A DNA stretch of 64,000 nt from Arachidicoccus sp. BS20 (GCF_001659705.1 NZ_CP015971.1:2855029-2919028); one strand, 5' to 3'. Positions 8,501-16,511 are shown, counted from the first letter of the stretch. The notes: generated by a model from the sequence alone, not told the origin. A program made the numbers and translations.

Positions 8501-11500
8501 GCATATAATTATTCACTCCAAAATACGGCAAATTCCAATTCTGCTTATACAATGCATCTAAAGAACCATCATACATAGCACTCAGCAATTCCGCGTTTGC
8601 ATTTGAACTGTCGTTATTTTTTACATTGATAATAAATTTTTCTTTTGCGCCCGGTTCCGTTTTATCGCGGAATGTTGCATAATTAATATTCAAACTGTTA
8701 TTCATGGTAACAGGATATATTCCAGTTATATCAGAGTAGAATCGATTGTTCTTTACAAAAGCAAACCCGTAAGCCGCGCCGTATTTATCGCTCTCGCTTG
8801 TTGTATAAGTGATTAATTTTTGTGCAGCATCTATATTAAAATTTGAATAAGTCGTTGTCGGATTTCCTTTGAAATCATTCTTCACGAAAGATTGAATTAC
8901 GTACACATCTTTCGCGCCTGTACCGATTGTTATAGAATCGGTTTTACCTGTTTCAACATAAGGCGTTTTGTTATTTCCGAAAAGATATTCATTCTGCGCC
9001 ATTGTATAATCAACGACACGTATATATTTCACATCTTTCACTTCATTGCCTTCCTTATCCTTTGCTGTTGCTTCTACATAATACCAACCGTTTTGTAAAT
9101 GATTGTTTTGAATATCAAAACCGTTTTGCAAAGAATCGTTCATTGTGTGATTATAAATAACATCGCTCTTTTGCCATGAAGTTTGGTCGGTTTCATTATC
9201 GTATTCATCGTAAGGGAAATCTTTCAGATACGTTTTCTTATCCATTACAAATTGATCCGGGCGGCTCCAAAACCTTTTCCTGATAAGCCTTTGCGGCGAT
9301 TGCAGCGGAGAAATTTTTACGGTAACATTTGCAGGAATTTCTTCTCCTTCGAGGTTTTGTGTGGATACATATATCTTTTTCAGCGTATCGATATTCAGCA
9401 ATTCAGCATTCCCGATATTGATGACCATATTTTTATATCCTACGGAAATATTCTTCTGCGCTTCTCTCGTTTCGCCGTTATTGTCCGTTACTTCAACGGA
9501 GATATTATAATTAAATATCGGTTCCGTTTTCTTATCAACACTTGAATCGGGCGAGGCTTTAAAACGAATCGTAAACTTGCCGTTCTCGTCCGTTGTTACG
9601 GTATCGTTGAATATTTCTTTCGAAGAAGAATAAGGATATATTCTGCCGTACAACCACGGATAAGGAAAACGCGCCGTGCGTTCCACATTTACTTTTACCT
9701 GTGCGCCGTCAACATTATTGCCCGCATACGCTTTCGCGAAACCCGTAACGGTAATGCTGTCGTTGAGTTTGTATTGAGATTTTACAGTATCGAAATCGGC
9801 ATAAAAAGTCGGGCGCTTATATTCTTCCACACGAAAATTTGTTCTTCCGTTTACATCATCTGCATCAATGGAAAAGTTGCCTGTCAATACATTTTGAGGA
9901 ATATTGAAAGTGCCTGCAAAAGAGGAATAATCATTTACAAACCGGACAGCCGAATCAACGATTTTATTATTGACATCTTTCAAATAAATATGCAGCGAAT
10001 CTTTTGTTTGCCAGAGCTTATCGTTGTGCGTGGTTTTATCTTTAGTTAATGCTATTCCCTTATAATAAATTTTTTGTCCCGGACGATAAATTGCCCTGTC
10101 TGTATAAAAATAAATTTGCGCTTTGTCTTCTTCATATTCGGCAGGGCTTTCGTCATCATCATCGTCATTATTCCTTGAATAATTATATGAATAATTTGCG
10201 CTGAAATCGAGCGTGTCGTTATTTTTTAGAATATATCCGTCATTATATCTTTTGTCATCGTTATTCGGTTCAGGTTTCTTAAAATAACCCTCGCCGTTAG
10301 TGGTAACCGTTTTATATATTCTATATTTTTTATTTTTCTCTATTGTAAAATTCACTTTTGCATTATCAATCGGCTTACCTGTTTCTCTGTTCAGCACGAA
10401 ATAATCATTGCCGTTGGAAATATAAGACAATGCAGAAACATCGAAATTGACGGAAGATAATTTACTTTTCGTACTGAAGTTTTCGCTGTCGCTTGCCAGC
10501 AATATATAACTGCCAGCAGGCAACGCATCAATCTTCAATTCAGCTGAATGCCTTTGATAATCATCGTTTGAAGGTAATTGTTGTTGCGACTTTGCAACTA
10601 TATTTTTATAACGAATTAATGTTGCCCAATAAGCAGAATCTCCGAGATTAAGATTAGTATTTCTGCTGATTTTTAAAACACGCAGATAAACTTTCGACAC
10701 ATTTTTATAATTGAATAAAGTACGCATCGGCAAGTTCGGAGAATTGATACTTTCAATTTGGATGTTCAGCGATTTTTGCGTAATCGAATTTTTCAGTTGC
10801 AATAAATTAATCAATCCTTCACTTGTATCTTTTGTATCAATATTTTGACTGATAATTTCCATTGCTTTTGCATAATCGTATCTGTGTGTTGTGTCTCCGT
10901 AAGCATTGTAACCCGAAGCGTTGTTCGAATAATATTGCGCCTGCAAATACGCAGCCTGTTTAGCTTCCGGAAGATTCGGATAAATTGAAAGAATATTTTT
11001 CAATACAGTTAAGTACAAATTATCTTTGTTCTCATTAATCAGATTATTATAACACCAATCAATTCTTTCTTCATCTGCATCCACAAACGCGGCTTTATTT
11101 TCATCGTTGATATGGAATTGCAGAATGTCCTGAAACAATTGCACAGTCTGGTATTGCGCCGATAAAGTATCTTTTGTCGCAAACGGATAATGAATAAATG
11201 TTTGCGCATCACTCAACGCTTCTGTTTGATTCAGTTGAAATTCTTCAATAGGTTTTGTATTCGTTGAAGGATTTGTTTTGTAATAATCCAATGCAAAATG
11301 CGCCACCAAATCGTACAACGTCGGGCGAAGCTTTGTTACATTTCCTTTTATGACGATTGCACTGTAATCCTTATTCGGCGTGGTTTTCAGTTTATCGTTA
11401 TTCAATGCATTTTCAAACAATTGATGAATTTTTACTGCAAAATCTTCTGCACTCCAAGTCGCAATATCCGTTTTGATGTAATTAACGGTTTCTTTTCTGT

Positions 11501-11876
11501 TGAGTATTTGCCAACGGTTTTGATTGAGATAATTAATTAGCAATTGTGCTTCCATCGTTTGCAGCAGGCTTTTTTCAACCGAATTATTTGACTGAGTAAT
11601 TTGGTTTTCAACTACTGCAATGTTTGCATTAATGTCGTTGTCCTTTATCGTTTGTTCTATGTTTAACCGGTAAATGATTGCTTTGATTTTTTCATCGGCA
11701 ATATTCAAACGAGCAGCGTTGTTATAAATTTTATTCACTTCGTCCAAAGCGGTTTTAGGCTGGCTCTGTTTTGAAAGTAAGCTATCCACAATTTTCCATT
11801 CTTTCTGAAAGCGGCTCTGTGACTGGACTTGTACCGTGCAAATAATAAAAGCAACTACTGAGATAATATTTTTCAT
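5592..11876 (-). CDS. Alpha-2-macroglobulin family protein with inserted SusC-type plug domain
   Basis: A 2094-residue exported protein (signal peptide ending VQSQS near residue 20). Helical and beta segments fill the first ~550 residues. After an Asp-rich linker (~572-580) comes the MG2 motif YFYTDRAIYRPGQKIYYKG (~590). Residues ~1218-1304 are a TonB-receptor plug module (DVVVVGYG, QIRGTNS, YVVDGVVV, VLKGDQATALYGSQAANGV). The macroglobulin core domain follows at ~1318 (TMPDAVTSW), then the thioester region with CAEQ at Cys1544 and the alpha-helical toroid. Bacterial macroglobulins trap proteases or act in envelope defence. The thioester motif is intact, so trapping activity is plausible. The plug lies where the bait region would be expected. 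There is no beta-barrel, so it is not a transporter. Confidence 0.9.
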   Translation of the reverse strand: MKNIISVVAFIICTVQVQSQSRFQKEWKIVDSLLSKQSQPKTALDEVNKIYNNAARLNIADEKIKAIIYRLNIEQTIKDNDINANIAVVENQITQSNNSVEKSLLQTMEAQLLINYLNQNRWQILNRKETVNYIKTDIATWSAEDFAVKIHQLFENALNNDKLKTTPNKDYSAIVIKGNVTKLRPTLYDLVAHFALDYYKTNPSTNTKPIEEFQLNQTEALSDAQTFIHYPFATKDTLSAQYQTVQLFQDILQFHINDENKAAFVDADEERIDWCYNNLINENKDNLYLTVLKNILSIYPNLPEAKQAAYLQAQYYSNNASGYNAYGDTTHRYDYAKAMEIISQNIDTKDTSEGLINLLQLKNSITQKSLNIQIESINSPNLPMRTLFNYKNVSKVYLRVLKISRNTNLNLGDSAYWATLIRYKNIVAKSQQQLPSNDDYQRHSAELKIDALPAGSYILLASDSENFSTKSKLSSVNFDVSALSYISNGNDYFVLNRETGKPIDNAKVNFTIEKNKKYRIYKTVTTNGEGYFKKPEPNNDDKRYNDGYILKNNDTLDFSANYSYNYSRNNDDDDDESPAEYEEDKAQIYFYTDRAIYRPGQKIYYKGIALTKDKTTHNDKLWQTKDSLHIYLKDVNNKIVDSAVRFVNDYSSFAGTFNIPQNVLTGNFSIDADDVNGRTNFRVEEYKRPTFYADFDTVKSQYKLNDSITVTGFAKAYAGNNVDGAQVKVNVERTARFPYPWLYGRIYPYSSSKEIFNDTVTTDENGKFTIRFKASPDSSVDKKTEPIFNYNISVEVTDNNGETREAQKNISVGYKNMVINIGNAELLNIDTLKKIYVSTQNLEGEEIPANVTVKISPLQSPQRLIRKRFWSRPDQFVMDKKTYLKDFPYDEYDNETDQTSWQKSDVIYNHTMNDSLQNGFDIQNNHLQNGWYYVEATAKDKEGNEVKDVKYIRVVDYTMAQNEYLFGNNKTPYVETGKTDSITIGTGAKDVYVIQSFVKNDFKGNPTTTYSNFNIDAAQKLITYTTSESDKYGAAYGFAFVKNNRFYSDITGIYPVTMNNSLNINYATFRDKTEPGAKEKFIINVKNNDSSNANAELLSAMYDGSLDALYKQNWNLPYFGVNNYMRNNWSGGNTFRSNYGKINYSFRDNRYINKVYDELIFGNVYGGNLISHANLRRYIAESEKPYIYNRLNVQDAPIQSLLNGKAAGISINGNESLNDVVVVGYGVQRKQALTGATQNIQIRGTNSVTNNNPIYVVDGVVVNDINNISPDDITSTTVLKGDQATALYGSQAANGVVIIITKNGAQQTANVQPRTNFNETAFFYPQLHADKDGNYNIEFTMPDAVTSWRWMNLAYDKNLSFGYSEKNILSQKTLMVQPNVPRFLRAGDSIYLSAKISNLSDKTLSGNATIELINPMNNETITSWNVNSNAAFSVAANQSASVLFPIHIPEDYTEPLSIIIKASAGNYSDGEQHEVAVLSNRMLVTESLPLFMKGDGTKNFSFDKLKNNESNTLQNNSVTVEYTSNPVWYAVQSLPYLIQYPYECAEQTFNKFYANALGMYIVKSNPAIQSTFNQWLKDTTALQSNLEKNQELKTLLLNETPWVAAAESEATQKRNVANLFDAEKMNGQLTSLLNKLKELQLSSGGFAWFKGGYENRYITQYIITGIGKLMQLNSLPKNYLSQLSNISDKALTYLRSAIDKDYSDLVKNKIDLSKDNLSSIQMQYLLAKSYFDNGNNLSKAENYFYQQEKKYWTNQSNYFKSMIALTTYRHGDKIFAINEPVKSVLENAVEDSAKGMYWKDNRAGYFWYQAPIEQQSLMIDALNEIATKENNNELKDAVADMQQWLIINKQTNSWKTTKATADACYALLNANKNLNIDKRNVAIQLGNKTIQPDKTETGTGYFKEVIKGSDVKNDMGNITVKVSSPDKNITSPSYGSVYWQYFEDMDKITTAATNLSIHKKLFIEKNTDEGKKLFAVNDGDAVNIGDKLVCRIEIKTDRDMEFVHLKDMRASSMEPDNVLSSFKWQDGLGYYESTKDASTDFFFDMLRKGTYVFDYPVHITHSGRFSSGVATIECMYAPEFSSHSKGFIIRVNEK

Positions 11877-11935
11877 AAACTACATTTTTTACATAGATGC
11901 AAAAAACAATCCGATTGCATAAACCTACCAAATAA

Positions 11936-11968
11936 AAAAGCATTGAGCAAATTTCACTCAATGCTTTT
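11936..11968 (-). terminator. Intrinsic terminator of the acidic-protein gene
   Basis: A perfect 12-bp stem (AAAAGCATTGAG / CTCAATGCTTTT) with a 9-base loop. On the minus strand it is followed by a run of U (the A run at 11933-11939 on the plus strand). It lies 25 bases past the stop of the acidic-protein gene, upstream of the macroglobulin start. Confidence 0.75.
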
Positions 11969-11992
11969 AAAAATATTCAAAAAATGGTTTAA

Positions 11993-12412
11993 TTAAAAGT
12001 CATCATCTTCTTCGTCGAAGCTGTCGTTGTACAAGCCCAAATCGCCGAAGTCGTCGTCGAACTTGAAGTCGTCGTCATCTTCGTCTTTCTTTTTGCCGCT
12101 TGATTTTTTAGCGGCGCCGCTCTTCGATTTGGATTTTGGAATGTCGAACTCGTCAAAGTCCGGGTCCCATTCATCTTCTTCCTCAACCTTGTTCCAGTCG
12201 TCGTCTTCTTCTTCAAAATCATCATCATCATCGTCATCGTCTTTTTTCCCGGATGCTTTCTTCTTTGGAGTTTCGTCGTCATCTTCGAAATCCATATCGT
12301 CATCATCCAGTTCGTCATCATCTTTTTTGCCTTTCGATGCTGAAACTTTTTTTGCCGGTACAGCGCTTTTCTTAGGCGCGCTCTTTTTTTCTTTGTCGGA
12401 TTTTGCTGCCAT
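11993..12412 (-). CDS. Small highly acidic low-complexity protein
   Basis: A 139-residue protein with no recognised enzyme domain. The first 30 residues are basic (repeated KK and AKK, an SAPKKSAVPAKK phrase). The remaining ~109 residues are about half Asp/Glu in runs of up to eight Asp, separated by two short Lys/Ser-rich blocks, and end in DEEDDDF. There is no signal peptide. The ATG at 12412 is the only sensible start, and a strong terminator follows the stop. Comparable acidic proteins are common, unnamed genes in this bacterial group. The charge pattern suggests an intrinsically disordered protein that could bind basic partners or RNA polymerase, but that is inference. Frames on both strands over this stretch are long only because of the GAT/GAC repetition. 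Confidence 0.7.
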   Translation of the reverse strand: MAAKSDKEKKSAPKKSAVPAKKVSASKGKKDDDELDDDDMDFEDDDETPKKKASGKKDDDDDDDDFEEEDDDWNKVEEEDEWDPDFDEFDIPKSKSKSGAAKKSSGKKKDEDDDDFKFDDDFGDLGLYNDSFDEEDDDF

Positions 12413-12732
12413 ATTCTTCTGAAATTTCTACCGTAAAATTTCAACGAGATTTTTAATCAAACAAATTTTTTCACGATTTTTTTTCACATAATTTTTATTT
12501 CAATTTATACGCGGATAATTCACTAAGAAATTATGCAAAATTACAACAGGCAAATGTGCTTGAATTGAGCGTAATTCTTCCGCTGGAAAAATATTGTATT
12601 TCCGGTTTTGCCGCGAAAAAACCATAACAATTTACTCATACCAAAACATGACAGTGTTAAATTAATTTTATTTTACAGAAGAAATGCTAAAAATTAAATG
12701 TATATACATATATTTACATTTCGTTTGAAAGC
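12413..12732. other. Divergent intergenic region between acidic-protein gene and marR
   Basis: This 320-base AT-rich stretch separates two divergent genes and must hold both promoters. The only clear signal is the palindrome near the marR end (listed separately). No RNA gene, repeat or extra reading frame with credible composition was seen. No convincing Bacteroidota -33/-7 pair could be assigned by eye. Confidence 0.5.
12696..12721. promoter_or_regulatory. Candidate MarR operator upstream of marR
   Basis: AATGTA-TA-TACATA at 12697-12710 contains a perfect 12-bp palindrome (12698-12709). An additional inverted half-site TACATTT lies at 12715-12721, matching AAATGTA at 12696-12702. The same AATGTA-NN-TACATT pattern recurs directly before yceI. 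It is positioned 12-37 bases before the marR start, as expected for autoregulation. Confidence 0.6.
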
Positions 12733-13194
12733 ATGAAGCCGAAAATTATAGTTAAGACAAAGAAGCAGCTCAGCGATGAAGAGCGTATTGCAATCAATAT
12801 CATGCGCACCGCATATTCGGTAAGAACATCGTTAAATAATACATTGAAACAATATGCACTTACACCGGAGCAATATAATATTCTGCGTATTCTCAAAGGC
12901 GCAGCGCCGGATAAAATATGTGTAAAGCAAATCGCTGAAAGGCTTATAGAACGTAATGCTAATGTGCCTAGAACTGTCGATAAGCTGGTTGCGAAGAAGC
13001 TGGTAAAGCGTTCCAACTCTTCCGCAGATAAAAGAGAAACCGTAATGGAAATTGCCATGCCGGGCATCAAGCTTCTGGAAGTCGTAATGCCGGAAATGGA
13101 AGCGAATCTCAAAAATATCTGTAATTTGTCTTCGGTAGAAATTGGACAATTAAGCATACTGCTGGACAAATACAGAAACGAAAATGAAAACTGA
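12733..13194 (+). CDS. MarR family transcriptional regulator
   Basis: A 153-residue winged-helix regulator. The middle shows the MarR order: LTPEQYNILRILKG (helix before the HTH), VKQIAERLIERNANVPRTVDKLVAKKLVKR (recognition helix and following turn) and the wing residues SSADKRE with VMEIAMPG. Flanking helices form the dimer interface. MarR proteins usually repress their own and adjacent genes until a small ligand or oxidant binds. Here yceI starts 39 bases downstream, and the same palindrome occurs before both genes, so autoregulation plus control of yceI is the simplest model. The ligand is unknown; no conserved sensing Cys of the OhrR type is visible in the helix-1 region. Confidence 0.92.
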   Translation: MKPKIIVKTKKQLSDEERIAINIMRTAYSVRTSLNNTLKQYALTPEQYNILRILKGAAPDKICVKQIAERLIERNANVPRTVDKLVAKKLVKRSNSSADKRETVMEIAMPGIKLLEVVMPEMEANLKNICNLSSVEIGQLSILLDKYRNENEN

Positions 13195-13207
13195 ATGTAG
13201 ATACATT
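13194..13207. promoter_or_regulatory. Candidate MarR operator upstream of yceI
   Basis: AATGTA-GA-TACATT is a perfect 6+6 inverted repeat with a 2-base centre. It overlaps the last base of the marR stop codon and lies 27 bases before the yceI ATG. It matches the palindrome in front of marR, so the pair is best explained as the binding site of this MarR protein. Confidence 0.6.
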
Positions 13208-13233
13208 TATTAATAACCTAAAAAATAAAAAAA

Positions 13234-13755
13234 ATGGCAACGTACAAAATTGACATCACGCACTCGAGTGTCTCTTTCAAAATCAGGCACTTGCTCATCT
13301 CCAACGTTACAGGAAACTTTACCTCTTTTGATGCAACGCTCGAAAAAGACGGAGATGATTTTTTGAATGCAAAAGTTTCTTTCACGGCGCAAACGGCAAG
13401 TGTAGATACGAACAATGAACAACGCGATGCACACCTGAAAAGCGCAGATTTCTTTGACGCAGAAAAGTTTCCTGAAATTAAATTTGTTTCCACGGGCGTG
13501 GAAAAAGACGGCGATATTTACGATATTACAGGCGATTTAACTATCAAAGACGTTACAAAAAGCGTAGTGCTGAGAGCCGAATACAACGGGGAAACTGTGG
13601 ACCCTTACGGACAAACTAAAATAGGTTTTGAAGGAAGCGGAAAAATCAACAGAAAAGATTTCGGTTTAACATGGAGCGCTGTAACAGAAGCGGGGAGCGT
13701 AGTTGTAGGAGACGATGTTAAATTGTTGTTCGACGTTCAGTTTGTAAAACAATAA
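13234..13755 (+). CDS. YceI family protein
   Basis: A 173-residue protein with the YceI lipocalin-like beta-barrel pattern: an opening YKIDITHSSVSFKIRHL, then VTGNFTSFDATLEKD, a DAHLKSADFFDAEKFPEIKFVS segment, a VTKSVVLRAEYNG strand and RKDFGLTW near the C-terminus. YceI-fold proteins bind long isoprenoids or amphiphiles in a hydrophobic tunnel. No signal peptide is present, so this copy is probably cytoplasmic, as for many Bacteroidota members. It sits between marR and an FMN reductase gene with short gaps and probably belongs to the same MarR-controlled unit. Confidence 0.92.
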   Translation: MATYKIDITHSSVSFKIRHLLISNVTGNFTSFDATLEKDGDDFLNAKVSFTAQTASVDTNNEQRDAHLKSADFFDAEKFPEIKFVSTGVEKDGDIYDITGDLTIKDVTKSVVLRAEYNGETVDPYGQTKIGFEGSGKINRKDFGLTWSAVTEAGSVVVGDDVKLLFDVQFVKQ

Positions 13756-13763
13756 ATTAAATA

Positions 13764-14309
13764 ATGAATATTGAAATTGTTTCGGGAAGCCCGCGGGAAC
13801 ACAGCGTTACGTTGAGAGCGGCATTGTTTTTTCAGCGTCATTTAGCGGAAAAATATCCGCAGCACAATGTTGGTCTTGTTGATTTAAGGAAGTATCATTT
13901 GCCTTTTGTGAACGCTGTGTATTCCTCGCCCGACAAAGCTCCTGAAGAATTGCAGCCGCTTGCTCACAGAATGTTTGCTGCGAATGCGTTTATCGTAGTA
14001 ACGCCGGAATACAACGGAAGTTTTTCGCCTGCGCTCGCAAATTTGTTCGACCATTTCCCCAAACAATTACACAAAGCGTTTGGATTGATTACGGCTTCCG
14101 TCGGACCTTTAGGCGGAATGCGTGCTGCTTTACAATTGCAGCATTTTGCGCTGGCATTACAAGGTATTCCATCTCCGCAAATGTTGGTAGTTGGACAGGT
14201 TGAGCAAAAGTTTGATGGAGAAGGAAATCTGTTGGCGGAAGCATTTCAAGGCAATATCGATACTTTCACGAGCGAATTTATTTGGCTGGCAGAGAAATTA
14301 CATTCTTAA
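13764..14309 (+). CDS. NAD(P)H-dependent FMN reductase family protein
   Basis: A 181-residue flavodoxin-like oxidoreductase. The N-terminal IVSGSPREHSVTLRAA is the phosphate-binding loop for FMN, VVTPEYNGSFSPALANLFDHF is the family signature that contacts the flavin, and GGMRAALQLQHF lies in the C-terminal helix. Such enzymes reduce flavins, quinones or azo compounds using NAD(P)H. The gene follows yceI after 8 bases and precedes a Rieske gene, so electron transfer within a small redox operon is plausible. The true substrate cannot be told from the sequence. Confidence 0.88.
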   Translation: MNIEIVSGSPREHSVTLRAALFFQRHLAEKYPQHNVGLVDLRKYHLPFVNAVYSSPDKAPEELQPLAHRMFAANAFIVVTPEYNGSFSPALANLFDHFPKQLHKAFGLITASVGPLGGMRAALQLQHFALALQGIPSPQMLVVGQVEQKFDGEGNLLAEAFQGNIDTFTSEFIWLAEKLHS

Positions 14310-14334
14310 AAAATGCCTGTAAATTATATTGTTC

Positions 14335-14649
14335 ATGCCTTTCTACAAAATCGCTGAAGCTATTGATGATATTCCATTTCATGAGAATGGAATGTGCGTA
14401 TTTTCTGCAGGCGATAAAAAAATTACGCTTGCAAAAATTAATAATCAATTGTACGCGTTTGCAGAACTTTGTCCGCATGCCAGCGTTCCTTTGGTTGATG
14501 GCTATGTAAGCCCGAAAGGATATGTTGTGTGCGAATTGCACGAATATCAGTTCAGTCTCAAACATGGCAGATGTCTGAATGTGGAAGATTACAAAATGAA
14601 AGTTTACAAAACTGAATTGCGGGAAGATGGTTGGTATGTAGAAGTATGA
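14335..14649 (+). CDS. Rieske [2Fe-2S] ferredoxin-like protein
   Basis: The ATG at 14335 (MPFYKIAEA) is preferred to the TTG six bases earlier and gives 104 residues. Cluster ligands are complete: C46-P-H48, then 17 residues, then C66-EL-H69, the Rieske pattern C-x-H...C-x-x-H. Short soluble Rieske proteins act as electron carriers for oxygenases or nitrite-reductase-like enzymes; no such partner is in the window. The gene comes 25 bases after the FMN reductase, and a perfect terminator follows the stop, so it is probably the last gene of the marR-yceI unit. Confidence 0.9.
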   Translation: MPFYKIAEAIDDIPFHENGMCVFSAGDKKITLAKINNQLYAFAELCPHASVPLVDGYVSPKGYVVCELHEYQFSLKHGRCLNVEDYKMKVYKTELREDGWYVEV

Positions 14650-14651
14650 AT

Positions 14652-14685
14652 AAAAAATCCCGATGAAATTTCATCGGGATTTTTT
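14652..14685. terminator. Bidirectional intrinsic terminator
   Basis: A perfect 34-base palindrome: six A, the stem TCCCGATGA, an AAATTT-type centre, the inverse stem and six T. It starts 3 bases after the Rieske stop and lies 54 bases from the dnaN stop on the other strand, so it can end transcription from both convergent genes. Confidence 0.85.
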
Positions 14686-14738
14686 ATTCATGAGATTCGC
14701 GCCTACTACGTGTGAATGACATTCGGTCGTTGTGAAAT

Positions 14739-15851
14739 TTAATTTATCAACAAAGGCATTATCAACAACAGTAAATCTTCGTCTTCTTCCTGTTCCGTAG
14801 GTTTTATCAGTCCTGCTTTTGAAGGCGTTGACAGTTCCATCTTCACATCATCGGAATTGATAGCACCAAGCATTTCACTCAGAAATTTTGCATTGAAACC
14901 AATCTGCAAAGGTTCTCCATTGTATTGACAAGCCAGGCGCTCGTTACCTTCAAAATTGTAATCGACATCCTGCGCATTCAATTGAATTTCGTTGCCTGAA
15001 ATAGAGAGCGCAACGAGGTTTGTGCTTTTATTGGCAAATACATTTACGCGGCGCAAAGCCGATGCAAATGCTGCTTTATTAATAATTAATGTATAAGGAT
15101 TTTCCGCAGGAATAACCACTTTATAATCGGGGAAGCGCGCATCAATCAGGCGGCAAATCAAGGAAATTTCTTTGTGCTTGATGAAGAGATGATTTTCCGT
15201 GTGGCTGACCGTTAATTCATCTTCATTATCGGGCAATACATTTTTTAATACATTCAGCGGCTTGCGCGGAACAATGAAATTGCTCGTTTCGTCGGGCGAA
15301 ACACTGGTGCGTTTGTAGCGAACCAAACGATGTGCGTCGGTGGAAACAAACTGGATGTTATCTTTTCCCAACTCAAAATACACACCCGTCATCGCAGGAC
15401 GCAAATCGTCGGTACTTACAGCGAACAATGTTTTATTAATCGCCGTCAGCAACACACCCGACGGAATGGTAAATGTATTTACATTTTCTTCCGACGGGTC
15501 TTTGGGAAAATTGTCCGGGTTTTCGCCCATGATTTTGTATTTACCATTATCACTGGTAATCTCTATCGCAAAATTACTTTCGATATTCAATGTCAACGGC
15601 TGGTCCGGTAAGGCTTTCAGCGTGTCCAACAAAATTTTTGCAGGCACACAAAAGCGACCGTTTTCATTGCTTTCAACGCTAATTTGCACACGCATTACTG
15701 TTTCCAAATCGGTGGCAACCACGGTAAGTTTTTTATCGCTTACTTCGAATAAAAAATCTTCCAAAATCGGCAATACCGTATTGCTGCTGATAACGCCGCC
15801 AATCTGTTGCAGTTGCTTTAATAATGTGGAAGAAGAAACAATAAATTTCAT
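14739..15851 (-). CDS. dnaN: DNA polymerase III beta sliding clamp
   Basis: A 370-residue protein of standard length for the clamp. It opens MKFIVSSSTLLKQLQQIGGVISSNTVLPILEDF, with three repeated clamp domains, including the middle AMTGVYFELGKDNIQFVSTDAHRLVRY and the third-domain LACQYNGEPLQIGFNAKFLSEML. The final LLLLIMPLLIN is a variant of the family C-terminal MPMR/MPL ending that lines the peptide-binding pocket. The dimeric ring tethers DNA polymerase III to DNA. The gene stands alone here, not next to dnaA or recF, as is common in Bacteroidota. It diverges from recX. Confidence 0.97.
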   Translation of the reverse strand: MKFIVSSSTLLKQLQQIGGVISSNTVLPILEDFLFEVSDKKLTVVATDLETVMRVQISVESNENGRFCVPAKILLDTLKALPDQPLTLNIESNFAIEITSDNGKYKIMGENPDNFPKDPSEENVNTFTIPSGVLLTAINKTLFAVSTDDLRPAMTGVYFELGKDNIQFVSTDAHRLVRYKRTSVSPDETSNFIVPRKPLNVLKNVLPDNEDELTVSHTENHLFIKHKEISLICRLIDARFPDYKVVIPAENPYTLIINKAAFASALRRVNVFANKSTNLVALSISGNEIQLNAQDVDYNFEGNERLACQYNGEPLQIGFNAKFLSEMLGAINSDDVKMELSTPSKAGLIKPTEQEEDEDLLLLIMPLLIN

Positions 15852-16037
15852 TCGTAACTTTTTTATTTTTCTGTTGTTGAACGGAACTTCGCAGGTAAGT
15901 TTTCTTTATGCTAAAAAATTCAAGCTCAGTTTCATTCGGAAATTTTTTTAAATATACTTCTTAAAGTGCAATTTTACTAATTAGAAACGAAACAAGGAAA
16001 ATTTAATTTGAACATTTGACAATTTGGTAATTTAAAA

Positions 16038-16511
16038 ATGAACCGATTAACGCCGCAACAGGCTTTGCAAAAAATAAAATCGTATTGCGCTTATCAGGAG
16101 CGAAGCCATCAGGAAGTGAAAGATAAACTGTATGGTTTTGGATTGTACAAACCCGAAGTGGAAAATATTTTGGGAGAATTGATTGAGCAAAATTACCTGA
16201 ATGAAGAACGTTTTGCTTCTTTATTCGCCGGCGGGAAATTCCGCATGAAGCAATGGGGCAAAATAAAAATTGTGAATGAATTAAAACTGAAAAGAGTAAG
16301 CCCGTACAATATTAAAATTGCGTTGCGGGAAATTAATGAAACCGATTATAAAAACACGTTGGAAAAACTTGCCGCCGCAAAATGGAAGAGTTTGAAAAAT
16401 GAGCAATACATCAACCGTGAAGTAAAAACTACGCGCTATCTTTTGCAAAAAGGCTTTGAAATTGCATTGATAAAAGAAGCCTTGCAGAAAATAAGAACGA
16501 AACAGGTTTAA
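16038..16511 (+). CDS. recX: Regulatory protein RecX
   Basis: A 157-residue, lysine-rich, all-helical protein with the repeated three-helix units of RecX: QALQKIKSYCAYQERSHQEVKDKLYGFGL, then LIEQNYLNEERFASLFAGGKFRMKQWGKIKI, then ELKLKRVSPYNIKIALREI. RecX binds within the RecA filament groove and limits recombinase activity. recA is not in the window, so the gene is unlinked. It converges with mqnB, and the two stop codons overlap by four bases. Confidence 0.9.
   Translation: MNRLTPQQALQKIKSYCAYQERSHQEVKDKLYGFGLYKPEVENILGELIEQNYLNEERFASLFAGGKFRMKQWGKIKIVNELKLKRVSPYNIKIALREINETDYKNTLEKLAAAKWKSLKNEQYINREVKTTRYLLQKGFEIALIKEALQKIRTKQV

Noticed and set aside
11993-12412. Possible tandem-repeat or CRISPR-like array
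   Set aside because: The repetition is codon-level (Asp/Lys runs) with no constant repeat length and no spacers.
12027-12422. Long serine-rich frame on the plus strand and a basic frame on the minus strand over the acidic-protein gene
   Set aside because: Both are produced by the GAT/GAC/GAA codon runs of the acidic gene read in other frames; they have no start context and repeat single residues.
12714-13169. Minus-strand frame opposite marR
   Set aside because: The plus strand encodes a clear MarR protein; the opposite frame has no recognisable domain.
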